The notes under the pieces: generated by a model | The model's input: only the letters and a program-made list of their open reading frames with translations | The model's database searches: none | Told to the model about the DNA's origin: nothing | Assembly (NCBI GenBank): GCA_029216955.1 | Contig: JANAVB010033216.1 | Location: 11,057,623-11,121,622, forward strand | From: Iris pallida | Lineage: Eukaryota; Streptophyta; Magnoliopsida; Asparagales; Iridaceae | Length of the DNA: 64,000 nucleotides | Direction: 5' to 3' | Made by a program: the position numbers and the translations under genes | In this document: piece by piece, positions 1-10,347 of the stretch | Layout: each line of letters opens with the position of its first letter | How positions within the stretch are numbered: position 1 is the first letter of the stretch

Positions 1-79
1 ATATATATATATATATTTTTATTTTTTATTTATTTATATAATATATATATATTATATATATGTATATATATATATATCT

Positions 80-143
<64 letters not shown>
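1..143. repeat. AT-rich microsatellite
   Basis: Near-uninterrupted alternating AT with a few T runs. It lies at the edge of the old LTR Z. A comparable AT-rich stretch occurs near 4090-4190 in the LTR of element A, so it is probably an internal LTR feature that expanded. Confidence 0.9.
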
Positions 144-146
<3 letters not shown>

Positions 147-227
147 GTATTGAATGAATAAAATATATAAGTATATGTTGTGCTTGCTATTAGATATAGT
201 CTACGGTTAGCAAGTCTAGTTTAGGAT

Positions 228-540
228 TGACCCATTGAGCCTAACTTGGCCCAAGTTGACTAGCAAGTTGACCAAGTTGACAAAAGCCAACTTTGTGTCA
301 AACTTGATCCAAATTGACTCAAACGAACTTGAAATGACGAGATAACTTAAGTTTGACCTAAACTTAGACTAGTTGACTAAGGTTTGACCTAGTTTGACCA
401 GAATGGTTGACCAGAGTTGACCAAGGGTTGACTTTGACCTAGTTTTACTAGAATGGTTGATCAGAGTTGACCAAGGGTTGACTTTGACGTAGTTTGATTA
501 GAATGGTTGACCAAGAGTTGAGTTTGACCTAGAAGGACCT
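228..540 (+). repeat. TTGACC/TTGACT word cluster in LTR Z
   Basis: Direct inspection shows the word TTGAC followed by C, T or A repeated many times at irregular spacing, in phrases such as GTTGACCAAGTTGAC. Equivalent clusters occur in both LTRs of element A. The word matches the core of the plant W-box (TTGAC[C/T]), the binding site of WRKY transcription factors; a regulatory role is inference. Confidence 0.8.
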
Positions 541-1588
541 AGAATCATATAGCATATATAGTAGATTACTTTTATTTCATATTAGACACTTTGTAACCTG
601 TGGTTGTTTTAAATATGACTCAGATACTCCGAGTCGGACTCTTATTCTCATCAGACAGTCGGGATATCAGGCGAGTACATTCTCTGACCGTTTTATACCT
701 GCTAAGAATTATATTCTTGTTATAGACTAATTTATTTGATGCTGACATGATGTTATCACGGATTAGTACTATATAGATCGTTACATGAGATGTTATCCCC
801 TCGGGTGCATTGAATACATCATGTCATGTACTTTTCACGAACATCATGTATTTTATGGACTCTTATTATTCATGTATACTCATGTGCTCTCATGTACTCT
901 CATGATCTCACGAGCTTCATGTATAAACTTTTATGTATAATAACATAACCTGTATAGATCTTTGTGTATTGATTGGGGTACGGGGGAGTAGAAGTAGTCA
1001 TATGAACAATTCAAAAGTAGTGTAATCATGTATAAACTCTGTAGTATAATCATGTACAAATCAAGCCGTTCACATATCTATCTTTTACTCTAAATCACAT
1101 AGTTACTTCCAGTTATAGCTTTCGTTATCAGTTTCTCTCTTTCTTTTTATGCTTATTTATTACAGCGTTTCACGTATCTTATTCTATCACATGCTTTATA
1201 TTTTTTTGTCAAGATATGAACTGCGTGAGATGTATTGTGCTCGTTCCCGTCCTGATTGGAATGTTGAAAATATTACAGGTGATGAGGAGGAGTTCTGCCC
1301 TACATATTATGGCACAGGCTTAGATGACACCGGTGACTTAGACCCTCAGGAGGATCCAGTGGTCGATGAGGGCTTGCCTATTGTCTAGATTAGACTTCTA
1401 GACTAGTTTCCCTTTCAGTTGTCTTATTTGATGTACTTCCAGATATTGGTTATTTTGTGTTATTTGAACACTAAGATATTACTCTCATTTGTAGCTCTTG
1501 TTGCAGATTAGTCTTTTATTTTATCTATCTCTTTATTCCTTAAGTCCATCTTAGATCCTGTGATTCAGTTGTACCTTTATATTGTCCT

Positions 1589-1593
1589 CCTTT
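1589..1593. repeat. Target site duplication of element A, left copy (CCTTT)
   Basis: CCTTT lies immediately before the TGTAACACCC start of A; the same five bases follow the GTGACA end at 24304-24308. Five bases is the usual duplication length for Ty3/gypsy integration. Confidence 0.9.
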
Positions 1594-2524
1594 TGTAACA
1601 CCCACTTTCAGAAATAAGGATAATTTTGAAATTCTGTAATTATAATCATTTAATAATGATATTTAAATTATATTGTGATTTTTGGTGTTTTTTAATTAAT
1701 TTAAAACTAGTTAAAATAATGAATTGTGATTTGGATGGTTAACTAGTTAAACCCTAGTTTTGCTAAGCCTAGAGACTAACCATGACCAAAGGAGCCGAGT
1801 CATGTGATTAGGATGACTAATTACTACTTTTAGCCTAAAGGTATTTTGGTCATTTTTGGCTTATAAATGAAAGTGAATTTTGATTAATTAATATGTGCTA
1901 ATTGTTAGGTTGAGACTTCACCTAGAATCTTAGCCTAATCTAGTTAGCCTTGAGCTTAGAGTCTTAATTAGGATAACTTAGTAATGACAACATTAACAAT
2001 ATCTAGATATTTCATAGTAGGATATTTACCCCTTAGGATATTTGTGAAAAAGAAAGCTATAGGATTATTGAACCAATATGAAGGCTTGGAATTGGGTGGA
2101 CAAGCCATAGCCACTCATCAACATGTAAAACCTAACCTAAATTCATCTAATGACCAGCCATCAAGTGCCCCCCTCCTTTAAAGAATCCTTAAGAAAATCC
2201 TTGCCTCTTTTTACCTCTACATAGAACCCTAATTGTTCTTCCCCAAATTCTTTCCCCTAATATCCAAATTAAGTCCAAATTGAGTCTAATCAATTGCATC
2301 ATCACCCTCTACCATAGTGGAAGCTAGTAGAGGCTTGCTAGCTAGGATTTGGAGTGCTTTGGGCAATTGAAGTTCAAGGAAGAAACACTCATTCTTACCT
2401 TTGCATTGAGATTTACTCTCAATAGGTAAATACCATAAAACCTATATAAAATCATGTTTTCTTTTCATGGATGCATGCATATAGGTATACCCTAGCTGTA
2501 GAGTTAGTTTGGTGCTAGATAGTC

Positions 2525-3200
2525 TCCATTTTGTGTCCTTATCGGACACGTATCAGTGTCCTTAATAGAGTATTCGATGAAATGTTTGTAAGAAATAAAT
2601 TTTATTAATTTTAAAATATAATTAAATAGATTTGTAGGTTAATATGTGTATAATAATAATTATAGGGACAGAGTCAAATTCTGGGGCTTTTTCGTGTCCA
2701 AAACGGACACGCACACACGCACACAGACTCCGTGCACATCCCCTGCTACCCGAGTGTTACTGTGGACACGCCATGCCATGTGGCGGCTTGCCACTTGGCC
2801 CAGACCAAGGGACAGTATCTGACACATCACCCCTTGAGTCACGAGTCGCCTCGTGTCGTTTTGGATACGTACTTGCACGTGCACGCAATTTGTACTATAC
2901 TGTTTAGTGGCAAAATCGACCACTGACACGCACTTCGTGTCATGTGTGGACACAACGTGGACACTGTGCAGACACATGTGCACGAAGCTTAACACCTAGG
3001 CTAACTATTGGACACGTGCACATGACACAACATGGAGTGTGTTGTGTCCTATTAGGATCGACACCTCAGCACGAGCCTGTGCACAGACATGATTTTTGCA
3101 CCCGTATTTTTCTGTATTGGACACTTTGTGTCCATTCATATGGACACGAAATAACACCCCTGGCACGACCACACGTGGGTGACACCTCTGCACACGAGTT
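2525..3200. repeat. GTGTCC / GGACAC palindrome-rich block in A 5' LTR
   Basis: The words GTGTCC and GGACAC or GACACG recur many times, several as back-to-back arms: 2693-2699 with 2705-2711 (7 bp, loop of 5), and 3128-3135 with 3140-3147 (8 bp, loop of 4). The matching block in the right LTR is about 21035-21710. Function unknown; could be protein binding sites or RNA hairpins of the LTR transcript. Confidence 0.75.
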
Positions 3201-3971
3201 ATGGGTTTTCATTGGGATTTTGGTTTTCAAATTTGGACTTTTCATGTATCAGTTATCATTTTCCAGTTTATGTTTAAATGAATGAAAGGTTGAGATGCGA
3301 ATATGTTTTCTGAGAATTTATAATACAGTACATATTTATAACCATGTTACATTGGGGTAAATGTTAACTGTGGTTAGTTTTAAACCTGGGACTGAAATGT
3401 GTAAGTTAACCTGAGTTGTTGCCAAACAGTAAACTGGGTTGGGAGTTTAACTGAGATGAATGTGTGCATATGAGTTTAAATGAAGTGTTTAACCTGAGTT
3501 TGTGCATAACAGTGATAACTGAGAATGGGTTTGTAATTAGTTAAACCTGAACAGTGAACTAAAATGGGACTTAAAATTGGAAATAAAAACTGGATTTGTT
3601 GTTTGACTGTTAATGTTATTAAAATATGAGATGAGGGACTGTCATATGAATTATAAGGATATGTATAACTAACATTATGTTAAACTTGAAACTCAAAGTC
3701 TTCATTGAACATGTTAACCCATACACTGTTTTTCGATTTAGGTTGTATGTTAACTGTTATAGAAAAAAAGCAAACCTGAGATTATGGAAACTTAAAACTG
3801 AATGATGTGGGTCTGGCTCCCATTTTCTGAGATTCAATAAACCCTAACCTAAGTTAAGATACCTTGTTTCACTTCTTAATGTTGAAACCTCTGAAAAATC
3901 AATACTAACATGTGAATGTTTAATTCATATGCCATGTTGTTTCATTAGCCCTAACTTTAGTCCATAGCCCT

Positions 3972-3973
<2 letters not shown>

Positions 3974-4054
<81 letters not shown>
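3974..4054. repeat. (CA)n microsatellite
   Basis: About 40 uninterrupted CA units in the left LTR of A. The corresponding place in the right LTR, near 22472, has only about four units, so the tract expanded (or contracted) after the two LTRs became separate copies. Confidence 0.95.
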
Positions 4055-4055
<1 letters not shown>

Positions 4056-4267
4056 TCACTCTCTTAAATTCCTTTTCCTTCTCTCTCTCTATATATATGT
4101 ATGTTCATATATATAGCTTCCCTACATATTTATATATATATTGAATATGTGAGTGATACATATATATATGTAATATATATATTATGTGAGTAAGTGATGT
4201 GCCTTGTTTAGTTGTGTTTTGTATTAGCTTGTGATTATAGGCTAAGTATCCTATATGTAATACTTGC

Positions 4268-4460
4268 TTATATAAACCATAGAGTTGACCTAGATTAAAC
4301 TAGAGTTAACCTAGATTGGACTAGTTGACCTAATTTGACTAGACTGTTGACCAAAGTCAACATTGAGTCCATAGGTTACCAATTGACCAAGTTGACTAGA
4401 GTTTGACATAGTTGACTTTGACCAAGAGTTGACCAAGTTTGACTTTGACCTAAATTGACC
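4268..4460 (+). repeat. TTGACC word cluster in A 5' LTR
   Basis: Repeated TTGACC/TTGACT/TTGACA words at irregular spacing, aligned with 22709-22887 in the right LTR and similar to 228-540 in LTR Z. W-box-like; regulatory role inferred. Confidence 0.8.
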
Positions 4461-5907
4461 TAGAAATCATGTAGATTGCATTGTAAACTTTATTTACCTT
4501 ATTTTAAACACATTATAACCTGTACTGCTCTATTTAGGACATTGTGACTCTGGTACAGCATCTAATATTACACTACTCTCTTCAGAATGTCAGGTAAGTA
4601 CATTCTCTGATAGTTCTTTTATTTAATTATCGATTACTGTACTTCCGTTCTAGTTAGTTCTATTTGATTCTCTGTTACAAACACGATTCGATATTGCTGG
4701 ATCCATTTCATGCGAAACTCATTTATTCATGTCTGGCCTCCATTTCTGGAACTACTATTGGCATCACCTACTGGAATCACCCTGGAATCACTTACTGTTA
4801 TCATTCATGTTCTGGCTGGACTTGTACTTATTTTCGTGACGGGATATGGATTCACTTGTACTTGTTGGATGGAGAAATATTGGAGTAGACATGTGAACAT
4901 TCCCAAATACTGGAACCACTCCCTTGGAATTATACTGGAATGATAGCCATCCCATACTTGGCCGAGTGTGCGATGTGCCGTATTACCTACAGTCGTTTAC
5001 ATGTCAATCTCGATATTTTAAAACACACTATTAGAGTACTGTCTGGACTCACCCTGGAATCTTTGATCACTGACTGGACTCAACTTATACTGGACTCATC
5101 TGGTACTAGGTATTAGATTTAGATTATCTGGACTCACATCGGATTACTCTTGACTCATATTATACTGTCTGGACTTATATCATGTTACTCTAGTTCAGCT
5201 AGATCGTATTTTACAGTCTTCATTGCCATGTTTCTCCTCTTGTTTAGTTACCTTACTTTCCTTATACCTTAACTGTTTCTCTACATCACTACCTGTATAA
5301 AACTGCCATGTTCATCAATATAACTGTCTATAAACTGCTTTATAGTTCTTTGTCATTTACTTGGGATTTCTTGATGAGTTGTGCTCGTTCCTATCCTGAC
5401 TGGACCTGTTGAAAATATTACAGATGCTTGCCCCGAGGACACTCGTCCTACTTACTGTGGACCAGGAGATATTTTAGCTACCTTTGGCCCCGGCACTCAG
5501 GAGTGATCAGGAGACTAACTAGTAGACTTGTTTTAGTTTCATGTTTAGAACTTGAATTGTAATAACTTAAGATATTGAGTTTGTATTGTGTTTGTCTGAG
5601 ATATTAATATTTAGTAGTTTATATCATTGTTGTTGTTTAGTCTTTAGTTATAAACTTCTATGTTATCTTATCGTGCTTAGACTGTGATTGAGATTTCATT
5701 ATATCTATACTTGTCCTCTGTTTGGAGTTGAGATTAGATAAGTACATTATATAATTGTGTGAGTTGTTGATTAGATAGTAACCTACGACAGCGTTCCACC
5801 GCCGATACTGCGGCGTAGGCTTGACGTACCCACTTCTCGTGCCCCTACACTGGGTGTGGGTCATGACACGTTTTTAGTGGTGGCCTATACAGGTCGAGTT
5901 TATGTAG

Positions 5908-5920
5908 TGGTATTCGAACT
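5908..5920 (+). promoter_or_regulatory. Candidate primer binding site of A (degenerate tRNA-Met type)
   Basis: TGGTATTCGAACT, 40 bases after the 5' LTR, resembles TGGTATCAGAGCC, the initiator tRNA-Met site used by Tekay-type elements, with several mismatches. The offset from the LTR end is large. If correct, the copy cannot now prime efficiently. Confidence 0.45.
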
Positions 5921-6117
5921 AGAGTATCACTATAGCCTGCGATAGGATTGAGAGATAGGCTTTAACGAAGAGGTACTCAATCACAATTAGGAAAATTCTG
6001 CTTTAATTCATGCCATCTACACATCTTACTGATTTCCTTTCTTTGAAATAAACTGTCTTCCTTTGATTATATCAATTCCTGCTCAGTATTTTCTTTCTTG
6101 TTCGATCTGTCTTCAGG

Positions 6118-6169
6118 ATGGTGGAGACATGATCACATCGCTCTGGTACAACAGCCGCTCGAGAGGGGT
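6118..6169 (+). pseudogene. Element A gag, 5' end (split by B)
   Basis: The ATG at 6118 opens a frame Met-Val-Glu-Thr, then a TGA stop, then Ser-His-Arg-Ser-Gly-Thr-Thr-Ala-Ala-Arg-Glu-Gly, at which point element B interrupts. Removing B together with one GGGGT joins this frame directly to Ser-Ser-Thr-Ser-His at 18644 onward. The TGA could be a decayed CGA codon. The role would be the start of the Gag structural protein forming virus-like particles. Confidence 0.75.
6165..6169. repeat. Target site duplication of element B, left copy (GGGGT)
   Basis: GGGGT precedes the TGTAGAAGCAT start of B. The right flank reads GGGGGT (18639-18644), so the GGGGT copy there is offset by one extra G. Joining the flanks over a single GGGGT restores the gag frame, which supports the call. 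Confidence 0.7.
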
Positions 6170-7145
6170 TGTAGAAGCATAGAAAATATGGGGTTCATAC
6201 GGATCATAATTTATCGCATATGTACTTTGGGCGAAACATGTTCGCATAAAAGAAACCCGCATGACAGATTCAGTCTCTTATGCGGCCCGTCGACAACCAG
6301 CTGTAGAAGAAAGATATGCGGCCAAGAAGATCAGTTCGTTTGATAAAGCTAACAATTTATGTCAAAACTGACAAAAATGACAGCTCTGACACATTGACAA
6401 AAAGATAAGACGTGAGATGTCACCAAAAGCAGGGTTCATACGCTTTCATGCGGCCAGAAGGAGTTTCACCTAAGCCGTATGAACCTTATGCGGATCAAAC
6501 ATATGCTGCCCCAAAGTCTCCGAACTTCATGCGGCCAAGGGTGGCTGTGACCCAAGTCGTATGAGCTTTATGCGACAAAAATACAGAATCTATGCATCTT
6601 AAATCCTTAAGCTATATATGGGCTAAGGAAGTTTACGACTTAAGCCGCATGAGTCTCATACGGCCCCACATGGTCGAAAACTGAGAGACTCATGCGGCTC
6701 AAAATAATTCCTGCGATAGGACACGTGGCAGGCTGACCAAGTCTTAACTACCCAGATTTGCTGCAACAAAATCCCAACAAATCGACATATGGCGGCCAAA
6801 GAGCGGGTCTTCACGTGCTAATTAGCCACATGGCCACATGCCATCTATGCGGCTCAACATACATACTACTATAAATAGCAGGGTGCCACACCCCTGTAAA
6901 AGGCTGGCAACCTTCGAAAATCAATTTCTTCAAAGAGCTATGGACTGCACAGATAGTCCAAGGAGTAAGGCAGAGTTGATAACACTTTCTCGAGCCTCTA
7001 CCGTCACCCTCCAGAAACAAAAGTAAACAATTATACTTAAATTGTTTCCTAAGATTTCTTTCTAGGCTTTTCTTTCTACAAGCGAGTTTGCAATCAATTT
7101 CATTGTTCCTGTAATACCTGCCTTTGATTTTTTTAATGGCAAACA
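6170..7145 (+). mobile_element. Element B 5' LTR (976 bp)
   Basis: Starts TGTAGAAGCAT and ends GGCAAACA. It aligns with 17666-18638. It carries many CATGCGGC/GCCGCATGA words and a TATAAATA box. Its last ten bases contain an ATG in frame with the downstream ORF1. Confidence 0.92.
6870..6877 (+). promoter_or_regulatory. TATA box of B 5' LTR
   Basis: TATAAATA, 276 bases before the LTR end, repeated at 18366-18373 in the 3' LTR. Position is right for the U3/R promoter of the sense transcript. Confidence 0.75.
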
Positions 7146-9037
7146 CGATGGCGACTTTGTTGGGGACGTCCTTCTCCTCTGATGAGAAGTTGGTGACGCA
7201 ATCTGACGCATCCAAGTTCGGCTCTACACATCAGATGCTTGTGGTTCATTTTGACCAACAAGCCTTCGAAAAATTGCTCTCTGAAGGGAGCGCCAGCCCG
7301 TCACAGAAGCGAGCCAACCCAAAGAGGACTCGCAGGACGTCGGCGCACAAAACTGTTGTCCCTAACCAAGTTCTCGAAGAAGCTCCTTCTTCAGCCCAAG
7401 AAGGTGACCAAGGCTCTCCTACGGCTTTACTTCCGACCGCAGAGGACCCCACTGTCCCTAATTCCAGCAGAGGAAAACACTACGATGCTGAGTTTTTTGG
7501 GGAACAAGGGAAATCCATGAAGACAAAGAAGAAGTCGCGTAAGAGAGATGGATAGTCTGTCCATGCGGCAGCCAACTCTGGCCGTATGCAGACAACTCAT
7601 GCGGCAATCAACTCTGGCCTCATGCAGACAACTCATACGGCAGCCAACTCTGGCCGCAGGCAGACAACTCATGCGGCAGCCAACTCTGGCAGCAGGAAGA
7701 TGGCCTATGCGGCAGTCAGCTCTGGCTGTAGGAAGATAGCCCATGCGGCAGCCAATCCTGTCCTCAGACAGGATGTCTCATGCGGCCCTGTCAGAAGCTC
7801 TGTGTTCAACCGTCTCTCATGTGGGCCCGACTCTATGCAGCCCATTGAGAATGTGGGAGGTATCAATCTGGACTCTTTTTACTATATGCCTTCGGGCGCT
7901 AAGTCAAAAAAGTCTAGGACAGTACAGGCCGAACAAGCCCAGTCAATTGTCCAAGTTACTGACTGTCAGCGTGCCCTGTTAACTGTTACACGGGCTCCTG
8001 ATGGAAAGTTCTACAGAACCACCAGCGTCCAGTCCGCCAGGGCTAACGGACAGGGTGGGTCTTTAAAGTCTCACTCCAACGATCCAGAGCAAGTGCTTTT
8101 ACTAGCTACGGATCAGGGAGCAAACATAATACCTAAGTACCCGTGCTCTCGGGATACCCGAGTCTACAAGTTTGGTGCAAAGATAGATCAGCTTGCTACC
8201 GACATGCGTGAGGTGATTACTCACAAACGCAAGGTGGAAGCATTGGCATGCAATGAGTCCCTCTCGAGACGTTGTTACACCCGAGTCATCATCAACTGCT
8301 GCTGCGACAAATCAGTAGCACCTGAAGGTCAATAGTCAGTTTTCCAACGACTGCAGCAGCCAGCACATGTCCGACAATAATTCAAGGAAAATGTGCAAAT
8401 TCCAGGGGACGAGGAGTTTCCTTTTGTCTCCTGTAATTCAACTCAAAAGGTTCCTCCTGGCAAGGGAGGAAAGAAGATGGGCTCTTCTAGCTCGACAATC
8501 TCGGCCAATTTTGCAAGAAGACCCTCATCTGGAGGGTTTCCAACAACAATGACAGGGGGTGTCTATTTAGGCACTCTATCCAAAAAGAAGCTTCCAGCAC
8601 CCGGGGGTACACCTTCGACCTCCTTGAGAGTAGATAAAGTGGGGGGTAGTAGTCCCCTCAATATATGCGACAACCCGGTGTACCAAGAGCACATATAGGG
8701 GGTAGAGGTCCCCCAGAACAGTGCAACTGACTTGGACTTCCCTGAGGGCCACCACCCTCACCAAGATTATGCGGCTTCCTGCATAGGAGGTAGCACCTCT
8801 TCCGACTTCAAGGAAGATGAGATTTGGACAATCCTCGACGATTTCTCTATACAAGGGTACGACATAGAGAACACCTCTGCTACGATCTCTTCCATCTCTA
8901 CCCATATGAGGACAGTCTTTATGGCTGACGATGATCATGAAGTTCCTTCTGATGGACAACGTTTAGAAGTACTTGAAGCCATGCTCCTGTCCTTGGTCAA
9001 GTTCGTGGACGAAATTAAAGCCACCTTGCCAACCTAA
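7136..9037 (+). pseudogene. Element B ORF1 / N-terminal Gag region
   Basis: A single reading frame runs from ATG 7136, inside the LTR, across the primer site to 9037, broken by in-frame stops near 7553, 8333, 8377, 8696 and 9035. The N-terminus (Met-Ala-Asn-Thr-Met-Ala-Thr-Leu-Leu-Gly-Thr) and the following FDQQAFEKLLSEG segment are shared with elements C and D. At 7556-7760 there is an 11-12 residue repeat of the THAAANSG type encoded by CATGCGGC words. Around 7868-8010 is a segment LDSFYYMPSGAKSKKSR also found in C and D. Position matches the extra ORF1 ahead of gag in Ogre-type elements; its function is unknown. I recognise no domain. Confidence 0.72.
7149..7167 (+). promoter_or_regulatory. 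Primer binding site of B
   Basis: TGGCGACTTTGTTGGGGAC begins three bases after the LTR. Elements C (TGGCGACTCTGCTGGGGAC) and D carry near-identical sites at the same offset. This site type, reported as matching tRNA-Arg, is typical of the Tat/Ogre lineage. B differs from C by two C-to-T changes. The site also encodes residues Met-Ala-Thr-Leu-Leu-Gly-Thr of ORF1. Confidence 0.85.
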
Positions 9038-9064
9038 CAGGCAAGGACGTACGGACAAAAAAGC

Positions 9065-10310
9065 TTGGGACCCGCAGTCAACGCGGACTCCAACACGACC
9101 GCCCCTCCTTTGGGTGATGATCCCTTAGGAGTATCCATTCCTTCAGCTGCAGAAGAAGCCAAGGAGGCAAGGAGGGAAGTCCAGGAGCTTCGAGCAATGT
9201 TCAATGCCCGAGACTCCTCTCGGGACCTCAGAATACGGCAGCCATATCCCATTGCATGGAGAGATGTGCCTTTTTTCACCATGGTACAAGCCGTTCCATA
9301 TTGATACTTATGACGGAAAGACCTCTTCTAGTCGGTATATGACTTACTTTGAAGTCACAACCGACCACTTGTCGTATAGTGATGCCATCCTCACGTGATT
9401 ATTCATCGAAGCATTGGAGGGGATCACGTTCTACTGGTACCGCAACCTTTCCGACAACGGCATCCATTCTTTTGACGACTTTAAGCACATGTTCCTGAAA
9501 GATTCTACGAAGTGGGGCATGATGTAACAATGTCATCTCTCATGGACGTTATTTAGGGAGAGAGGGAGCTAACAAGGAAATATATCGAGCAGTTCTGCCA
9601 AACTGTAATGAGATTTCCCCAAGGCAATCCCGAGAGCTCCTTGATTGAAATCTGTCAGAAGAAGTTGCTCCCCGCAATTAGCCTCTGGACGGATGACGAT
9701 TAGTTCAGGGATTGGACGACCTTTAACATAAGTGCTACCAATACAGAGACAAAATTGAAGAAGGCTCACCAATTGGGATTACACATCCCAGACGGAGAGG
9801 ATAAGGGCAGACGTCCTGGTTCCACCTCCAACAATAACAACAGTGGCACCACCTCCAAATGGGACAATAAGGGCAAACAAGCCATGGTCGCTGATGCGTC
9901 CCAGAAGCCCGAACAAAAACAGACGGAAGGTTAGTGGCCCAAGGTGAATTACTCATTTGAAGGTAGTAATGTCAAACCTATCTTCGATATGCTCTTGTAA
10001 GGGGGTAGGATCCAGCTCCCTCCACCAAGGCGTGAGCCCCAAGCGGCAGAAATGGAGGACCCAAAATATTGTCACTTCTACCACTATGTCTATCATTCCA
10101 CTCATGAATGCTTCCAATTAAAGCGGTACATTCAGAATCTTATCAACTCCAAAGTTTGTCGATAGACTTTGAAGGGGTTACCGTGGCGGCGAATATGGTG
10201 TCAATTCAGTTCGGTGACTTCCCTCCAACAAGCACTCCAGATGGGGTAATACCTATCCCTCGGGCAACGATGGAGGTTACTAATCTTCGACCCGTCCGGA
10301 GCTAGACATC
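9065..10310 (+). pseudogene. Element B gag domain (decayed)
   Basis: In pieces, the translation matches element C's Gag: VQELRAMFNARDSS, then a frameshift near 9285, YDGKTSSSRYMTYFEVTTDHL, ALEGITFYWYRNL, KYIEQFCQTV, KKAHQLGLHIPDGE, and a C-terminal zinc-knuckle-like stretch near 10068-10140 (CHFYHYVYHSTHECFQLK). The retrotransposon Gag family forms the nucleocapsid particle that packages element RNA. Several stops and at least one frameshift make this copy non-functional. Start taken after the stop at 9037. Confidence 0.75.
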
Positions 10311-10347
10311 TGGATTAGTACCTCTCACCACATCGCGAGGTGAGATC

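Larger units (their letters stand above)
1..1588 (+). mobile_element. LTR Z, left piece (old Tekay-like LTR interrupted by element A)
   Basis: This stretch resembles the second half of element A's LTRs: a TTGACC-rich block, then a conserved segment containing GTTGAAAATATTACAG (1262-1277), which in A's left LTR lies about 490 bases before the LTR end. Here 348 bases follow before element A begins, and the missing 136 bases appear at 24309-24444 beyond A. The split is explained by insertion of A with a CCTTT target duplication. The LTR start lies outside the window. A small open frame at 1149-1388 is not supported as a gene. Tekay/Del assignment is inferred from the GTGACA end on the far side. 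Confidence 0.8.
1594..5868 (+). mobile_element. Element A 5' LTR (4275 bp)
   Basis: Starts TGTAACACCC after CCTTT and ends GTGACA. It aligns along its length with 20104-24303; the main length difference is a CA microsatellite present only here. It contains a GTGTCC/GGACAC-rich block (about 2525-3200), an AT-rich stretch (4090-4190), a TTGACC cluster (4268-4460) and the conserved GTTGAAAATATTACAG segment near 5409. Open frames inside it (for example 2644-3285 on both strands) are low-complexity and not supported as genes. Confidence 0.9.

Noticed and set aside
2644..3285. Overlapping open frames on both strands in A's LTR
   Set aside because: They arise from the GTGTCC/GGACAC and CA-rich block, which lacks stops in several frames; the second LTR copy does not keep them.
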